49,556 nucleotides of DNA from Enterococcus diestrammenae (GTDB lineage: Bacteria > Bacillota > Bacilli > Lactobacillales > Enterococcaceae): positions 1 to 49,556 of the forward strand of contig NZ_MAEI01000037.1 of NCBI RefSeq assembly GCF_009933255.1, read 5' to 3'. The notes beneath the pieces were generated by a model. The model worked only from the letters and a program-made list of their open reading frames with translations. It did not search any database and was not told the origin of the DNA. How positions within the stretch are numbered: position 1 is the stretch's first letter; each line of letters starts with the position of its first letter. A program made the position numbers and the translations under genes. Of the stretch, positions 8,717 to 16,364 are shown piece after piece.

Positions 8717-9319
8717 ATGCGTAATCCTAAACCGCAAGAATGGCTGTCAGAAAAATATAGCCAACACCAGATTGCCGATTATAAGCCCTTCAATTTTGTT
8801 GATGGTGAAGGGGTGCGAAACAGTCTCTACGTTTCTGGTTGCCTCTTTGCCTGCGAAGGGTGTTTTAACAAAGCCGTCCAAAACTTTCACTACGGTACGC
8901 CTTTCACCCCTGAACTAGAGGAAACCATCATTGCTGACTTGGCCCATGATTACGTCCAAGGGTTGACCTTACTGGGAGGCGAACCTTTTCTCAATACTGC
9001 CGTCTGCTTGCAAGTCGTCCAGCGAGTGCGGAAAGAATTTGGCAATAGCAAGGACATTTGGAGCTGGACGGGGTATACTTTCGAGGAACTTCTTTTGGAA
9101 ACTCCTGATAAACTGGCCCTCCTTCAACAAATCGATATCCTTGTGGACGGTCGCTTTGAGCTTAGCAAACGCAACTTAAACCTCCAATTTCGTGGTAGCA
9201 GTAACCAACGGATCATCGATGTACCAAAGTCCTTGGCTGCTGGCCGGGCAATCATTTGGGAGCACTGTAAAGATGCGGAAGAAAGCTTCGAACAAATTCA
9301 TAAGCAAAAACTGATTTAA
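8717..9319 (+). CDS. nrdG: Anaerobic ribonucleotide reductase-activating protein
   Basis: A 200-residue radical SAM enzyme that makes the glycyl radical on NrdD using S-adenosylmethionine and a 4Fe-4S cluster. The cluster motif GCLFACEGC gives cysteines at residues 42, 46 and 49 (CX3CX2C). The GGEPF motif binding SAM follows at about residue 88. I chose the ATG at 8717, preceded by a modest AGAAAG; the frame can be extended to a GTG at 8639, but that has no ribosome binding site and would add 26 atypical residues. It ends at a strong terminator and is almost certainly co-transcribed with nrdD. Confidence 0.95.
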   Translation: MRNPKPQEWLSEKYSQHQIADYKPFNFVDGEGVRNSLYVSGCLFACEGCFNKAVQNFHYGTPFTPELEETIIADLAHDYVQGLTLLGGEPFLNTAVCLQVVQRVRKEFGNSKDIWSWTGYTFEELLLETPDKLALLQQIDILVDGRFELSKRNLNLQFRGSSNQRIIDVPKSLAAGRAIIWEHCKDAEESFEQIHKQKLI

Positions 9320-9325
9320 ACCCTA

Positions 9326-9374
9326 AAATACCCCCCTGACTTTCCAGCATCTGCGGTGAGTCAGGGGGGTATTT
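9326..9374. terminator. Bidirectional terminator between nrdG and dinB
   Basis: A perfect 15-bp stem (AAATACCCCCCTGAC and its complement) closes a loop of 19 bases between convergent nrdG and dinB. A-T pairs at the base provide U-tracts in both directions. Confidence 0.85.
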
Positions 9375-9415
9375 ATTTGAAAAGCGGGCACACCAAGTTT
9401 GATCTCGTCAAAAAA

Positions 9416-10555
9416 TCATTTCTCATGAAGATCACTATTTTTATCTGACTCCCACAAAGGCAAGGTGATATTTTCATAAGTTACTGGATCCAGATTGGTC
9501 AAAGTAATTCCCAACAAACGAATCCCCTGTTCGACGCCTAAGATTTCTTCCCAAATCAAGCTAGCTTCTGAAAAAATTGCTTCTTTGGTTGCGACATAGC
9601 GATTTAAGGTGTGGCGCTTGGTGACTGCCGTATAATCGGCATAGCGGACTTTTAAGACCACCGTTTGCCCATGCTTGCCGACTTTTTTCAAAGCCACCGC
9701 TACCTCTTCAGCGATTTTACGCAGCTGTCCTAGTACCTGATCTTCTCCTGACAAGGGGCTGCCATAGGTATGCTCTTTACCGACGGACTTGCGATCCCGC
9801 GTGACATTAACCGGTGAGTCATGAATCCCCCGTACTTTCCGATATAGTGAATAGCCCATCTTGCCAAATTCACGAATCAACTCCATCTCACTTTTTTGAT
9901 AGAGGTCCCCACCAGTGAAAATCCCTAACTCGTGCATCCGTGGCAAGGTCTTTTTGCCAATCCCGTGAAACTTATCAATCGGTAAAGCTTGCAAAAAAGC
10001 CACCGCTTCATCTGGCGCCACCAACGTCAAGCCCCGGGGTTTCCGATAATCAGAGGACAACTTGGCCAGAAACTTATTGTAACTGACACCTGCCGAACAA
10101 GTCAGATGCACTTCTTCCCAGACTTCTTGTTGAATCAGACGAGCAATTTTCACCGCTGATTGGATATTTTTCTTATTATGGGTCACATCCAGATAGGCTT
10201 CATCGATAGATACCGGCTCGATAATATCGGTATACCGACGAAAAACCTGACGTACTTGCTGGCTGATTTGGCGGTATTTTTCATGATTACCAGGTATAAA
10301 AATCGCCTCAGGACAAAGTTCATACGCTTTTTGGGCACTCATGGCTGAATGAATACCAAACTGCCGCGCGCGGTAGTTTGCCGTAGTCACCACGCCACGT
10401 CCACCAGTATCACTAGGATGGCGGGCAATAACTAAAGGATGAGCCGCCAACTCGGGATTGTCCCGCTCTTCCACCGAAGCAAAAAAAGCATCCATATCAA
10501 TATGAATGATTTTACGAGAGGTATCATTTTTCAAAGGAAACTGTAATTCACTCAT
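9416..10555 (-). CDS. dinB: DNA polymerase IV (Y-family translesion polymerase)
   Basis: A 379-residue error-prone polymerase that copies past damaged bases. The first catalytic motif HIDMDAFFASVEE is near residue 20 and the second, SIDEAYLD, near 110. Helix-hairpin-helix and little-finger regions follow, of normal family length. I place the start at the ATG at 10555 with GAGGAG nine bases upstream, not at the longer frame beginning 10573. No LexA/DinR box was recognised in the upstream bases I inspected. It converges with nrdG on a shared terminator. Confidence 0.95.
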   Translation of the reverse strand: MSELQFPLKNDTSRKIIHIDMDAFFASVEERDNPELAAHPLVIARHPSDTGGRGVVTTANYRARQFGIHSAMSAQKAYELCPEAIFIPGNHEKYRQISQQVRQVFRRYTDIIEPVSIDEAYLDVTHNKKNIQSAVKIARLIQQEVWEEVHLTCSAGVSYNKFLAKLSSDYRKPRGLTLVAPDEAVAFLQALPIDKFHGIGKKTLPRMHELGIFTGGDLYQKSEMELIREFGKMGYSLYRKVRGIHDSPVNVTRDRKSVGKEHTYGSPLSGEDQVLGQLRKIAEEVAVALKKVGKHGQTVVLKVRYADYTAVTKRHTLNRYVATKEAIFSEASLIWEEILGVEQGIRLLGITLTNLDPVTYENITLPLWESDKNSDLHEK

Positions 10556-10664
10556 GGGCTTTCTCCTCGGCAATTGTTTTCATAGCTATTATAAACCAAA
10601 CATTCGTTCTTGTTCAATCCCGGCCGTCGCTGGTAGCAATTCTTAACAAAGCCCTTTAAAACTA

Positions 10665-10960
10665 GACCGTGGTTGGCTACAAACAAGAAAACTGGTTGGC
10701 CTTGTTTCTGGTTAATCCTACCAAAAAAACGGTCGTCATTTTTCTAGCTCACCTTAACGATTTCTGCTTAGGTAAACGGTATACAATAAGCTCCTTTAGC
10801 CCTCGAATATCCTTGACACAACCCGAGGAATGCTCCTCCAGCAAGAGCAACCGTTTTATTGATAAACTTTTTTTGCTTAAATCGATTTACGTTTTCTATT
10901 ATTTCCAAATCTGCTGTCTATTGAAAAAACTGTATAAAATTCTCGATAAACCTTGATAAA
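10665..10960. repeat. Diverged dispersed element, copy 1 (RNA-like)
   Basis: About 200 bases here align, with roughly one difference in three, to the element at 29830-30115. Shared blocks in order: a run CCAAAAAA then GTCGTCATTTT or GTTGTCATTTT; CTAGYTCAYCTTARCGA; TCTGCTTARRT; TTTAGCCCTCGRAYATCCTT; and ACAACCCGAGG, which pairs with the CCTCG block. A 95-codon frame runs through it, but the other copy does not preserve it, so I do not call a protein. This is the main content of the gene-free stretch 10556-11042. Confidence 0.55.
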
Positions 10961-11002
10961 AAGGAATTTCACTTAATTTAAAATTTCTAAGACCTTAGTC
11001 TA

Positions 11003-11036
11003 CAAAAAACCTAGCCTGAGTTGCCAGGCTAGGTTT
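11003..11036 (-). terminator. Terminator of rsmI
   Basis: A perfect 11-bp stem AACCTAGCCTG/CAGGCTAGGTT (11008-11035) with a 6-base loop is followed on the minus strand by TTTTT. It closes the dnaX-to-rsmI transcription block. Confidence 0.85.
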
Positions 11037-11042
11037 CACTAT

Positions 11043-11918
11043 TTACAGCCCATGGTATTCCCCGTAGATGTCTTGTTTTTTACGGGAAAGTCGTTGGGCC
11101 ACTTCTTTGATTGCGGCATTTGGCTTTAAGCCAGAGGCGATCAGGGCATCCACTTGTTCTTTAACCGAAACTTCTGCCTGAATCGGAGGTGTCATGAGCT
11201 CAGCGGGGTTAGGGTTGCCGGCGACGAGTAAGCAACATTCCCCCTTAATCGGCTGCTCTGTTAAATAAGCTGCCAACTCAGTCAAGGTTCCTCGTAAGTA
11301 TTCTTCGTGAAGTTTGGTCAGTTCACGACAGATTACCGCCCCACGTTCGCCACCAAAGACAGTGGCCATATGCTTAATCGTCTCGCCAATCCGGTGAGGG
11401 GATTCATAAAAAATCATGGTGGCTGTTTCTGGGAGTAAGGCAGTTAATTCCTTCAATTGCTCATTTTTCTTGCGGGGTAAAAATCCGTAGAAAAGATTGG
11501 GCTGTGGGGCTAATCCGGAGGCAATCAAGGCCGTCAAACCAGCAGTCGGTCCAGGTAAAGCCACCACCGGTATATCTTCTGCAATACACGCGCAGACTAG
11601 CTCATGGCCAGGATCGCTGATGGAAGGCATCCCGGCGTCGGAAACTTGCGCAATCGACTGTCCGGCTTTAAGGATCCCTAACAGCTGGGGAATCCGCTCT
11701 TGAAAATTATGCTCATGCAAACTTTTTTGCGGCGTCTGTATCTCAAAGTGGTTTAGTAATTTCTGAGTATTGCGAGTATCTTCTGAAGCAATCACAGCCA
11801 CTTCTTGCAAGGTCTTCACACTACGAAAAGTCATATCTTCTAAATTTCCAATCGGTGTCGGCACCAAATACAAGGTCCCTACCTCTTTGACACCCTTAAA
11901 ACTTTGTTGTTTTTTCAT
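11043..11918 (-). CDS. rsmI: 16S rRNA (cytidine(1402)-2'-O)-methyltransferase
   Basis: A 291-residue SAM-dependent methylase of the tetrapyrrole-methylase fold that 2'-O-methylates C1402 in the decoding centre of 16S rRNA. Signature motifs LYLVPTPIGNLEDMTFRS (about residue 16) and SDAGMPSISDPG (about 94) are intact, as is the family C-terminal helix. AGGAG lies seven bases before the ATG. It is the last gene of the minus-strand housekeeping block, following yabA as in bacilli. Confidence 0.95.
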   Translation of the reverse strand: MKKQQSFKGVKEVGTLYLVPTPIGNLEDMTFRSVKTLQEVAVIASEDTRNTQKLLNHFEIQTPQKSLHEHNFQERIPQLLGILKAGQSIAQVSDAGMPSISDPGHELVCACIAEDIPVVALPGPTAGLTALIASGLAPQPNLFYGFLPRKKNEQLKELTALLPETATMIFYESPHRIGETIKHMATVFGGERGAVICRELTKLHEEYLRGTLTELAAYLTEQPIKGECCLLVAGNPNPAELMTPPIQAEVSVKEQVDALIASGLKPNAAIKEVAQRLSRKKQDIYGEYHGL

Positions 11919-11951
11919 ATGCCGCTCCTTTTACTCAGTCATTCTAATAAG

Positions 11952-11985
11952 AAAAAACCGCCGCCTGATCAATACAAGCGACGGT
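11952..11985 (-). terminator. Intergenic terminator between yabA and rsmI
   Basis: The stem ACCGTCGC/GCGGCGGT (one G-U pair, minus strand) is followed by six T. It probably lowers rsmI expression from the upstream operon instead of stopping it fully, since no clear rsmI promoter was found. Confidence 0.6.
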
Positions 11986-11998
11986 GACAGGTCCAATG

Positions 11999-12364
11999 CT
12001 AATTTTGGCTTTCCCGGTACAAAACTTCCAAGCAAAACACACATTGCTCGTCGTTTTCCCGACGTGCCCCATAAGATTCTCGACAAATATGGAAGCCATC
12101 TTCGTAAATCTTTTCCAAGTTCATTCGTGATTTGGACATCCCCGCATCTTGCTTCAAATCTTCTGCAGGTTCTGGTTCACTGTTTTTCTGATCCAACTCT
12201 TGCAAGTATTCCCGTAATTTTTGATTTTCCAATTCGAGGGTGGTGTTTTTTTCCACGATTTGTTGCAAGGATTCCTTCATTTCAGATAATTGTTCCAAGG
12301 ACTGTTGGAGGTCGTTTTCCAACTTGGTCAACCCATCATAAAGTTCCCGTTTATCCATACTCAT
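11999..12364 (-). CDS. yabA: Replication initiation control protein YabA
   Basis: A 121-residue regulator that bridges DnaA and the DNA polymerase III beta clamp and restrains initiation. The N-terminal half is a leucine-zipper coiled coil (about residues 5-75). The C-terminal half binds zinc: HICRESYGARR...CVFCLEVLY supplies a His and Cys cluster. The start overlaps the ricT stop by four bases (ATGA), so translation is coupled. The GGTGAG eight bases before the ATG supports this start; a second ATG two codons on is possible. The gene order holB-ricT-yabA-rsmI is the standard Firmicute one. Confidence 0.93.
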   Translation of the reverse strand: MSMDKRELYDGLTKLENDLQQSLEQLSEMKESLQQIVEKNTTLELENQKLREYLQELDQKNSEPEPAEDLKQDAGMSKSRMNLEKIYEDGFHICRESYGARRENDEQCVFCLEVLYRESQN

Positions 12365-13203
12365 GAGCGCTCACCTGCTTTGGCTTTTGGTTTATGAGGA
12401 CGCCCCTTGGTAAATTCCAACTCACTCGCTAAGTATTCGACCGGTGTTTCCCGCCCTACTAACCGGACACGGACGATGCGATTGAGTAAGTTCAACCCCA
12501 CGACCCGGCCTTTGCCATCTGGCGTTTGGACTTCTTTGCCATAATCAGGCATCTCTTTTTTGGCGATTTCGTATTCATCATTTTCATATTTTAGACAGCA
12601 CATCAAACGACCACACAACCCCGAAATCTTGGTAGGATTCAAGGACAAACCTTGATCTTTGGCCATTTTGATGGACACTGGAATAAAGTCTCCCAAAAAG
12701 GTTCCACAACACAAGGGGCGGCCACAAGGTCCTAAGCCACCTAAAAGTTTGGCTTCATCTCGGACACCGATTTGTCGCAATTCGATGCGTGTGCGAAATT
12801 CACCAGCCAAATCTTTGACCAACTCCCGAAAATCCACTCGACCATCGGCAGTGAAATAAAAAATCATCTTGCTGCGATCAAAGGTGTATTCCACCCCCAC
12901 TAGTTTCATTTCCAACTCATGAGCACGGATTTTCCGTTTACCGACTAACATCGCTGCTTGGGCATCGCGTTGATTTTGTTGATTTTTTTGAATTTCTTGT
13001 TCCGTTGCTTTATGCAAAATAGGCAAGACTTCATTGGGTAGGTCGGATTGCTGAATATCCACTTTGGCAATAGCGACTCGCGCCATCATTTTGGCTTGTT
13101 GGGATTCCACGATTACCGCATCATCATAACGATATTCGTCATTGCCAGGAGTGTAATAATACACATGCCCTGATTCCCGGAAACGCACGCCAACGACTTC
13201 CAT
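12361..13203 (-). CDS. ricT: PSP1-domain protein RicT (YaaT), RNase Y partner
   Basis: A 280-residue member of the YaaT/RicT family. In Bacillus it forms an iron-sulfur-containing complex with RicA and RicF that steers RNase Y mRNA processing and affects competence and biofilm. The PSP1 core has the family cysteines: PCGRPLCCG (about residue 160) and GLCGRLMCC (about 198). An N-terminal EVVGVRFRESGHVYYY strand pair opens the protein. The role in this organism is inferred from the family. It lies 64 bases after holB and shares four bases with yabA. Confidence 0.92.
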   Translation of the reverse strand: MEVVGVRFRESGHVYYYTPGNDEYRYDDAVIVESQQAKMMARVAIAKVDIQQSDLPNEVLPILHKATEQEIQKNQQNQRDAQAAMLVGKRKIRAHELEMKLVGVEYTFDRSKMIFYFTADGRVDFRELVKDLAGEFRTRIELRQIGVRDEAKLLGGLGPCGRPLCCGTFLGDFIPVSIKMAKDQGLSLNPTKISGLCGRLMCCLKYENDEYEIAKKEMPDYGKEVQTPDGKGRVVGLNLLNRIVRVRLVGRETPVEYLASELEFTKGRPHKPKAKAGERS

Positions 13204-13267
13204 CAGCTGTTTCCTCCTTTTATATCAAAGTATCGATAGAGTCAAGCTCTACCGCTGATTCAATTTA

Positions 13268-14215
13268 TTAGGCTGTTGCTTGCTTTAAGATCCGTAACAC
13301 TAGCTGTTCGGCGACATTTTGGAAGGAGACATTGGCTCCCAGCTTTTGTTGGGCTTCCAAAATGAGCTGAAGGCTACGGGTATTATCGGCTAGTTGTGGC
13401 CCTAGCCCTTGAGCCAATAACTGACTCCGGCTGGTGCGATACTCCTGCACCAGCATTTGCAACAGCAATTGTTGTTGTTCTTTTTCTTTTGCAATTGCCA
13501 TCATTTTTTTCTGCACATAAATGAAGGCTGCCAAATCACCCTTTTGTAACAAATGGTACCATTGACTGACAGCGTCCTTAGCCTCATTAAACCATTCCTC
13601 TTGAGAGATTTCAACTGCTTTTTGATAACTATTGGTCAGGCCAGCCAGTAAGGTCGCTGACGCAGAGGAGATGCCATCTTGGCGGAGTCGTTGGGCTAGT
13701 TCTTTTCCGTTTAGGGGGGCAAAATGTAAGATTTGGCAACGGGACTGAATGGTAGGTAAAATCTTCCCAGGCGCATCAGTCTCCAAAACCGCCACAAATT
13801 CCCCTTGAGGTTCTTCCAGAAACTTCAGCAAGCTATTCGCCGCACTGGCATTCATCTTGTCGGCTTGGCGAATCACAAAAAACTGTCGTCGTGATTCAAA
13901 GCCAGAGCGGATAAATTCTTGTTGCAATTGGCGAATTTGTTGGACTTTGATCGTTTGGCCCTCAGGTGCGATCACCCAGACATTTGGATGTTCCCCCGCG
14001 TCGATCCGTTGACAGTTGTTACAGATACCGCAGGGCTCGTTGTCCACCACTTGGGTACAAAAAAGGCGCTTCGCCAACCACTGACTCAACAGGTGCTTGC
14101 CGACTCCCAGGTCTCCTTCAAAAAGATAAGCATGAGCCAGACGCCCATGCTTCACACTTTTTTTGATCTGGGAGAAGACAAAGGGCTGGTGTTGGCTCAA
14201 AAATTCTTCTTCCAT
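13268..14215 (-). CDS. holB: DNA polymerase III delta' subunit
   Basis: A 315-residue AAA+ subunit of the clamp loader, which works with the DnaX product and delta to load the beta clamp. An altered P-loop GDLGVGKH (34-41) and zinc module CGICNNC (62-68) are visible, with the sensor region KILPTIQSRCQ. I choose the ATG at 14215, with AAGGAG just upstream and 10 bases after the darA stop. The frame continues upstream into darA, but those residues do not belong to the family. The co-location with dnaX in one block puts two clamp-loader subunits under related control. Confidence 0.93.
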   Translation of the reverse strand: MEEEFLSQHQPFVFSQIKKSVKHGRLAHAYLFEGDLGVGKHLLSQWLAKRLFCTQVVDNEPCGICNNCQRIDAGEHPNVWVIAPEGQTIKVQQIRQLQQEFIRSGFESRRQFFVIRQADKMNASAANSLLKFLEEPQGEFVAVLETDAPGKILPTIQSRCQILHFAPLNGKELAQRLRQDGISSASATLLAGLTNSYQKAVEISQEEWFNEAKDAVSQWYHLLQKGDLAAFIYVQKKMMAIAKEKEQQQLLLQMLVQEYRTSRSQLLAQGLGPQLADNTRSLQLILEAQQKLGANVSFQNVAEQLVLRILKQATA

Positions 14216-14225
14216 GGCTTGCTCC

Positions 14226-14555
14226 TTAATAATGATGGAAACCTTCCACCGGTAACACGAAAACCGTCGCCCCACCGACTTCGACTTCGACTGGATAAGG
14301 CACTTGGCCATCCAAAGAAATATCCAGTGACATCGGGGTGGAGACATATTGTTTCCGAGACTGACAGGTTTTCTTAATCAAATCCAACGCTTCTTCCACC
14401 CGTTCATCGTCAATCCCAATGATGAAGGTGGAGTTACCGGCTTTCAAAAAGCCACCGGTAGAAGATAATTTGGTTGCACGAATATTGGCATCGATAAATT
14501 CATTTGCCAAACGATTACTATCTTTGTCTTGCACAATTGCCATAATCAGTTTCAT
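14226..14555 (-). CDS. darA: Cyclic-di-AMP receptor (PII-like)
   Basis: A 109-residue PII-like trimer protein known as DarA or PstA, which binds cyclic-di-AMP. MKLIMAIVQDKDSNRL opens the protein, followed by the ligand-loop region TKLSSTGGFLKAGNSTF and the glycine-rich VEVGGATVFVL. The ATG at 14555 has GGAGG eight bases upstream; a longer in-frame ATG at 14585 lacks one. It sits between tmk and holB, the conserved Firmicute position. The downstream partner of the receptor is not established. Confidence 0.93.
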   Translation of the reverse strand: MKLIMAIVQDKDSNRLANEFIDANIRATKLSSTGGFLKAGNSTFIIGIDDERVEEALDLIKKTCQSRKQYVSTPMSLDISLDGQVPYPVEVEVGGATVFVLPVEGFHHY

Positions 14556-14641
14556 AAGAATTCCTCCTAGTCGATGAAAAATCATTGTTGTGGGTCGCTG
14601 ATTGCCTTACTTTCTCCGCTAAGCTAGTGGGTAGGTATTTC

Positions 14642-15280
14642 TTAAAAGAATTGGGGATACGCTTCAGTAATCGCCGTAAAACTGGCATCTACCACATCAG
14701 TCAAAGGCATCCGCGCATCGACTTTGTGGATCCGTACCGGGTCTTCTTCGGCTAATTTCAAATAGGCATGACGCACCCGTTGATGAAATTCTAAGCTTTC
14801 TGTTTCCAAGCGATCGGCTGGCCCTTTGCGTTGGTTTTCGATCCGCTTCAAGCCAGTGTCACTATCCACGTCTAAGTATAAAGTAAATTCAGGTTTGATG
14901 CCTTCAATAGCAAAGTCATTGATTTTGCGGATTTCTGGCATCCCGATGCGTCGTCCGGCTCCTTGGTAAGCCAATGAACTGTCCACGAAGCGATCACAGA
15001 TCACAATTTTACCAGCTTCTAATGCGGGGAGAATCACTTCTACCAAATGCTGCCGCCGAGAAGCCGCATATAATAACGCTTCGGTACGTTCATCCATCTC
15101 CTCATTTTTAGGATCTAAAATAATTTGACGAATCTTTTCGGCAATTTTAGCACCACCTGGTTCACGGGTTTTCACGATGCCTTTTTTTGCAATCAATTGC
15201 AAGCGTGGGTATAACTCGTTGATGACGCTAGTTTTTCCTGCCCCATCTGGTCCTTCAATGGTAATAAATAATCCATTCAC
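14642..15280 (-). CDS. tmk: Thymidylate kinase
   Basis: A 212-residue P-loop kinase that converts dTMP to dTDP. The P-loop GPDGAGKT is at residues 10-17, the DRFVDSSLAYQGAGR nucleoside-binding motif near 95, and a lid region follows. The start codon is GTG, eleven bases after GGAGG. A promoter at 15353-15381 overlaps the end of recR, so tmk begins a sub-operon tmk-darA-holB-ricT-yabA. Confidence 0.96.
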   Translation of the reverse strand: MNGLFITIEGPDGAGKTSVINELYPRLQLIAKKGIVKTREPGGAKIAEKIRQIILDPKNEEMDERTEALLYAASRRQHLVEVILPALEAGKIVICDRFVDSSLAYQGAGRRIGMPEIRKINDFAIEGIKPEFTLYLDVDSDTGLKRIENQRKGPADRLETESLEFHQRVRHAYLKLAEEDPVRIHKVDARMPLTDVVDASFTAITEAYPQFF

Positions 15281-15352
15281 AAAGCATATCCTCCATCATT
15301 CGCGCAGCCCGACAGTTGCCCGCCTAGGCTCCGCTGCATCTTTGTTACTTCT

Positions 15353-15381
15353 ATTGTACTAGAAAAAAAACAATTGCACAA
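15353..15381 (-). promoter_or_regulatory. Promoter of the tmk sub-operon
   Basis: On the minus strand -35 TTGTGC (15376-15381) and -10 TACAAT (15353-15358) are 17 bases apart, just after the recR stop. Confidence 0.6.
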
Positions 15382-15384
15382 AAA

Positions 15385-15981
15385 CTATAATTCTCTGCGC
15401 CCTTCCACTGCCTTTAAAAGTGTCACTTCATCGGCATATTCGATATCGCTCCCCACGGATAAACCATGAGCAAGACGGGTCACTTTGATACCTGCTGGTT
15501 TGATCAGACGGGACAAATACATCGCTGTCGCTTCCCCTTCCGTGGTGGCATTGGTGGCGATGATGACTTCTTTCACGCTGTCATCGTGAAGTCGTTTGAT
15601 GAGCGTCGCAAGATTGATATCTTCCGGACCCGTCCCTTCCATCGGCGACAGCACTCCGTGGAGGACATGGTACAAGCCGTGGTATTCCCGCATTTTCTCC
15701 ATGGCCATCACATCTTTCGGCTCTTCCACTACTAAAATCGTACTGCGATCGCGGGTGGTATCGCGACAAATCTCACAAGGATCTTCTTCGGTGATATTGC
15801 CACAGACACTACAAAAATGCAGGTCGCGCTTGGCACTCAACAAGGCTTTGGCAAAATCATTGACCACTTCATCTTTCATATCAATGGTATAAAAAGCTAA
15901 ACGAGTCGCTGTTTTCTGCCCAATCCCTGGTAATTTCATATAGCTATCAATCAGTTTTGCAATTGGTTCCGGGTATTGCAT
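15385..15981 (-). CDS. recR: Recombination mediator protein RecR
   Basis: A 198-residue protein that acts with RecF/RecO to load RecA on gapped DNA. It has an N-terminal helix-hairpin-helix ([14 protein letters not shown], about 17-30), a zinc finger with cysteines 57, 60, 69 and 72, and a Toprim domain starting LVVEEPKDV. The ATG at 15981 is eight bases after AAGGAG; a GTG three codons earlier sits on the ribosome binding site itself, so it is unlikely. The length exactly matches the family norm. Confidence 0.96.
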   Translation of the reverse strand: MQYPEPIAKLIDSYMKLPGIGQKTATRLAFYTIDMKDEVVNDFAKALLSAKRDLHFCSVCGNITEEDPCEICRDTTRDRSTILVVEEPKDVMAMEKMREYHGLYHVLHGVLSPMEGTGPEDINLATLIKRLHDDSVKEVIIATNATTEGEATAMYLSRLIKPAGIKVTRLAHGLSVGSDIEYADEVTLLKAVEGRREL

Positions 15982-16021
15982 GTGTCTCACTCCTTGTGTC
16001 CTACGCTACAATCGCGGGGAC

Positions 16022-16336
16022 TTAAAATCCCGGTAAGCCTTTGGTGTATTTTCCCATGGTGCGTTCAGTTTCCCCTTCGATTTTGCTTAAGGCATCATTG
16101 ACTGCCATCGTAATTAAGTCTTGAAGCATTTCTGGGTCTTCTGGATCGATAATCGCTTCAGCAATATCAATGCCAATCATTTTGCGATCGCCAGTAAAAC
16201 GGGCTTTCACATAACCGTTCGTCGCTTCCCCCAAAAATTCTTTTCCATTTAAAGCCTCTTGTTCTTTCACCATTTCTTTTTGCATTTTTTGCATTTGTTT
16301 CATCATGCCTTGCATATTTCCCATGCCTCGCATCAT
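16022..16336 (-). CDS. ybaB: YbaB/EbfC family nucleoid-associated protein
   Basis: A small DNA-binding protein of about 104 residues with a Met/Gln-rich N-terminal helix ([20 protein letters not shown]) and the family core [18 protein letters not shown] at the end. It lies between dnaX and recR, the near-universal bacterial position. The start is taken at the ATG-ATG pair at 16336/16333; a GTG three codons upstream is possible but less well placed relative to AGTGAG. The role (DNA organisation, possible regulation) is from the family. Confidence 0.9.
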   Translation of the reverse strand: MMRGMGNMQGMMKQMQKMQKEMVKEQEALNGKEFLGEATNGYVKARFTGDRKMIGIDIAEAIIDPEDPEMLQDLITMAVNDALSKIEGETERTMGKYTKGLPGF

Positions 16337-16364
16337 TGTCTTCACTCACTTTCTGTTTTATTAA

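Noticed and set aside
10669..10956. 95-codon frame in the dispersed element
   Set aside because: The related copy at 29.8-30.1 kb does not preserve the frame, although short translated blocks look alike because the DNA is alike.
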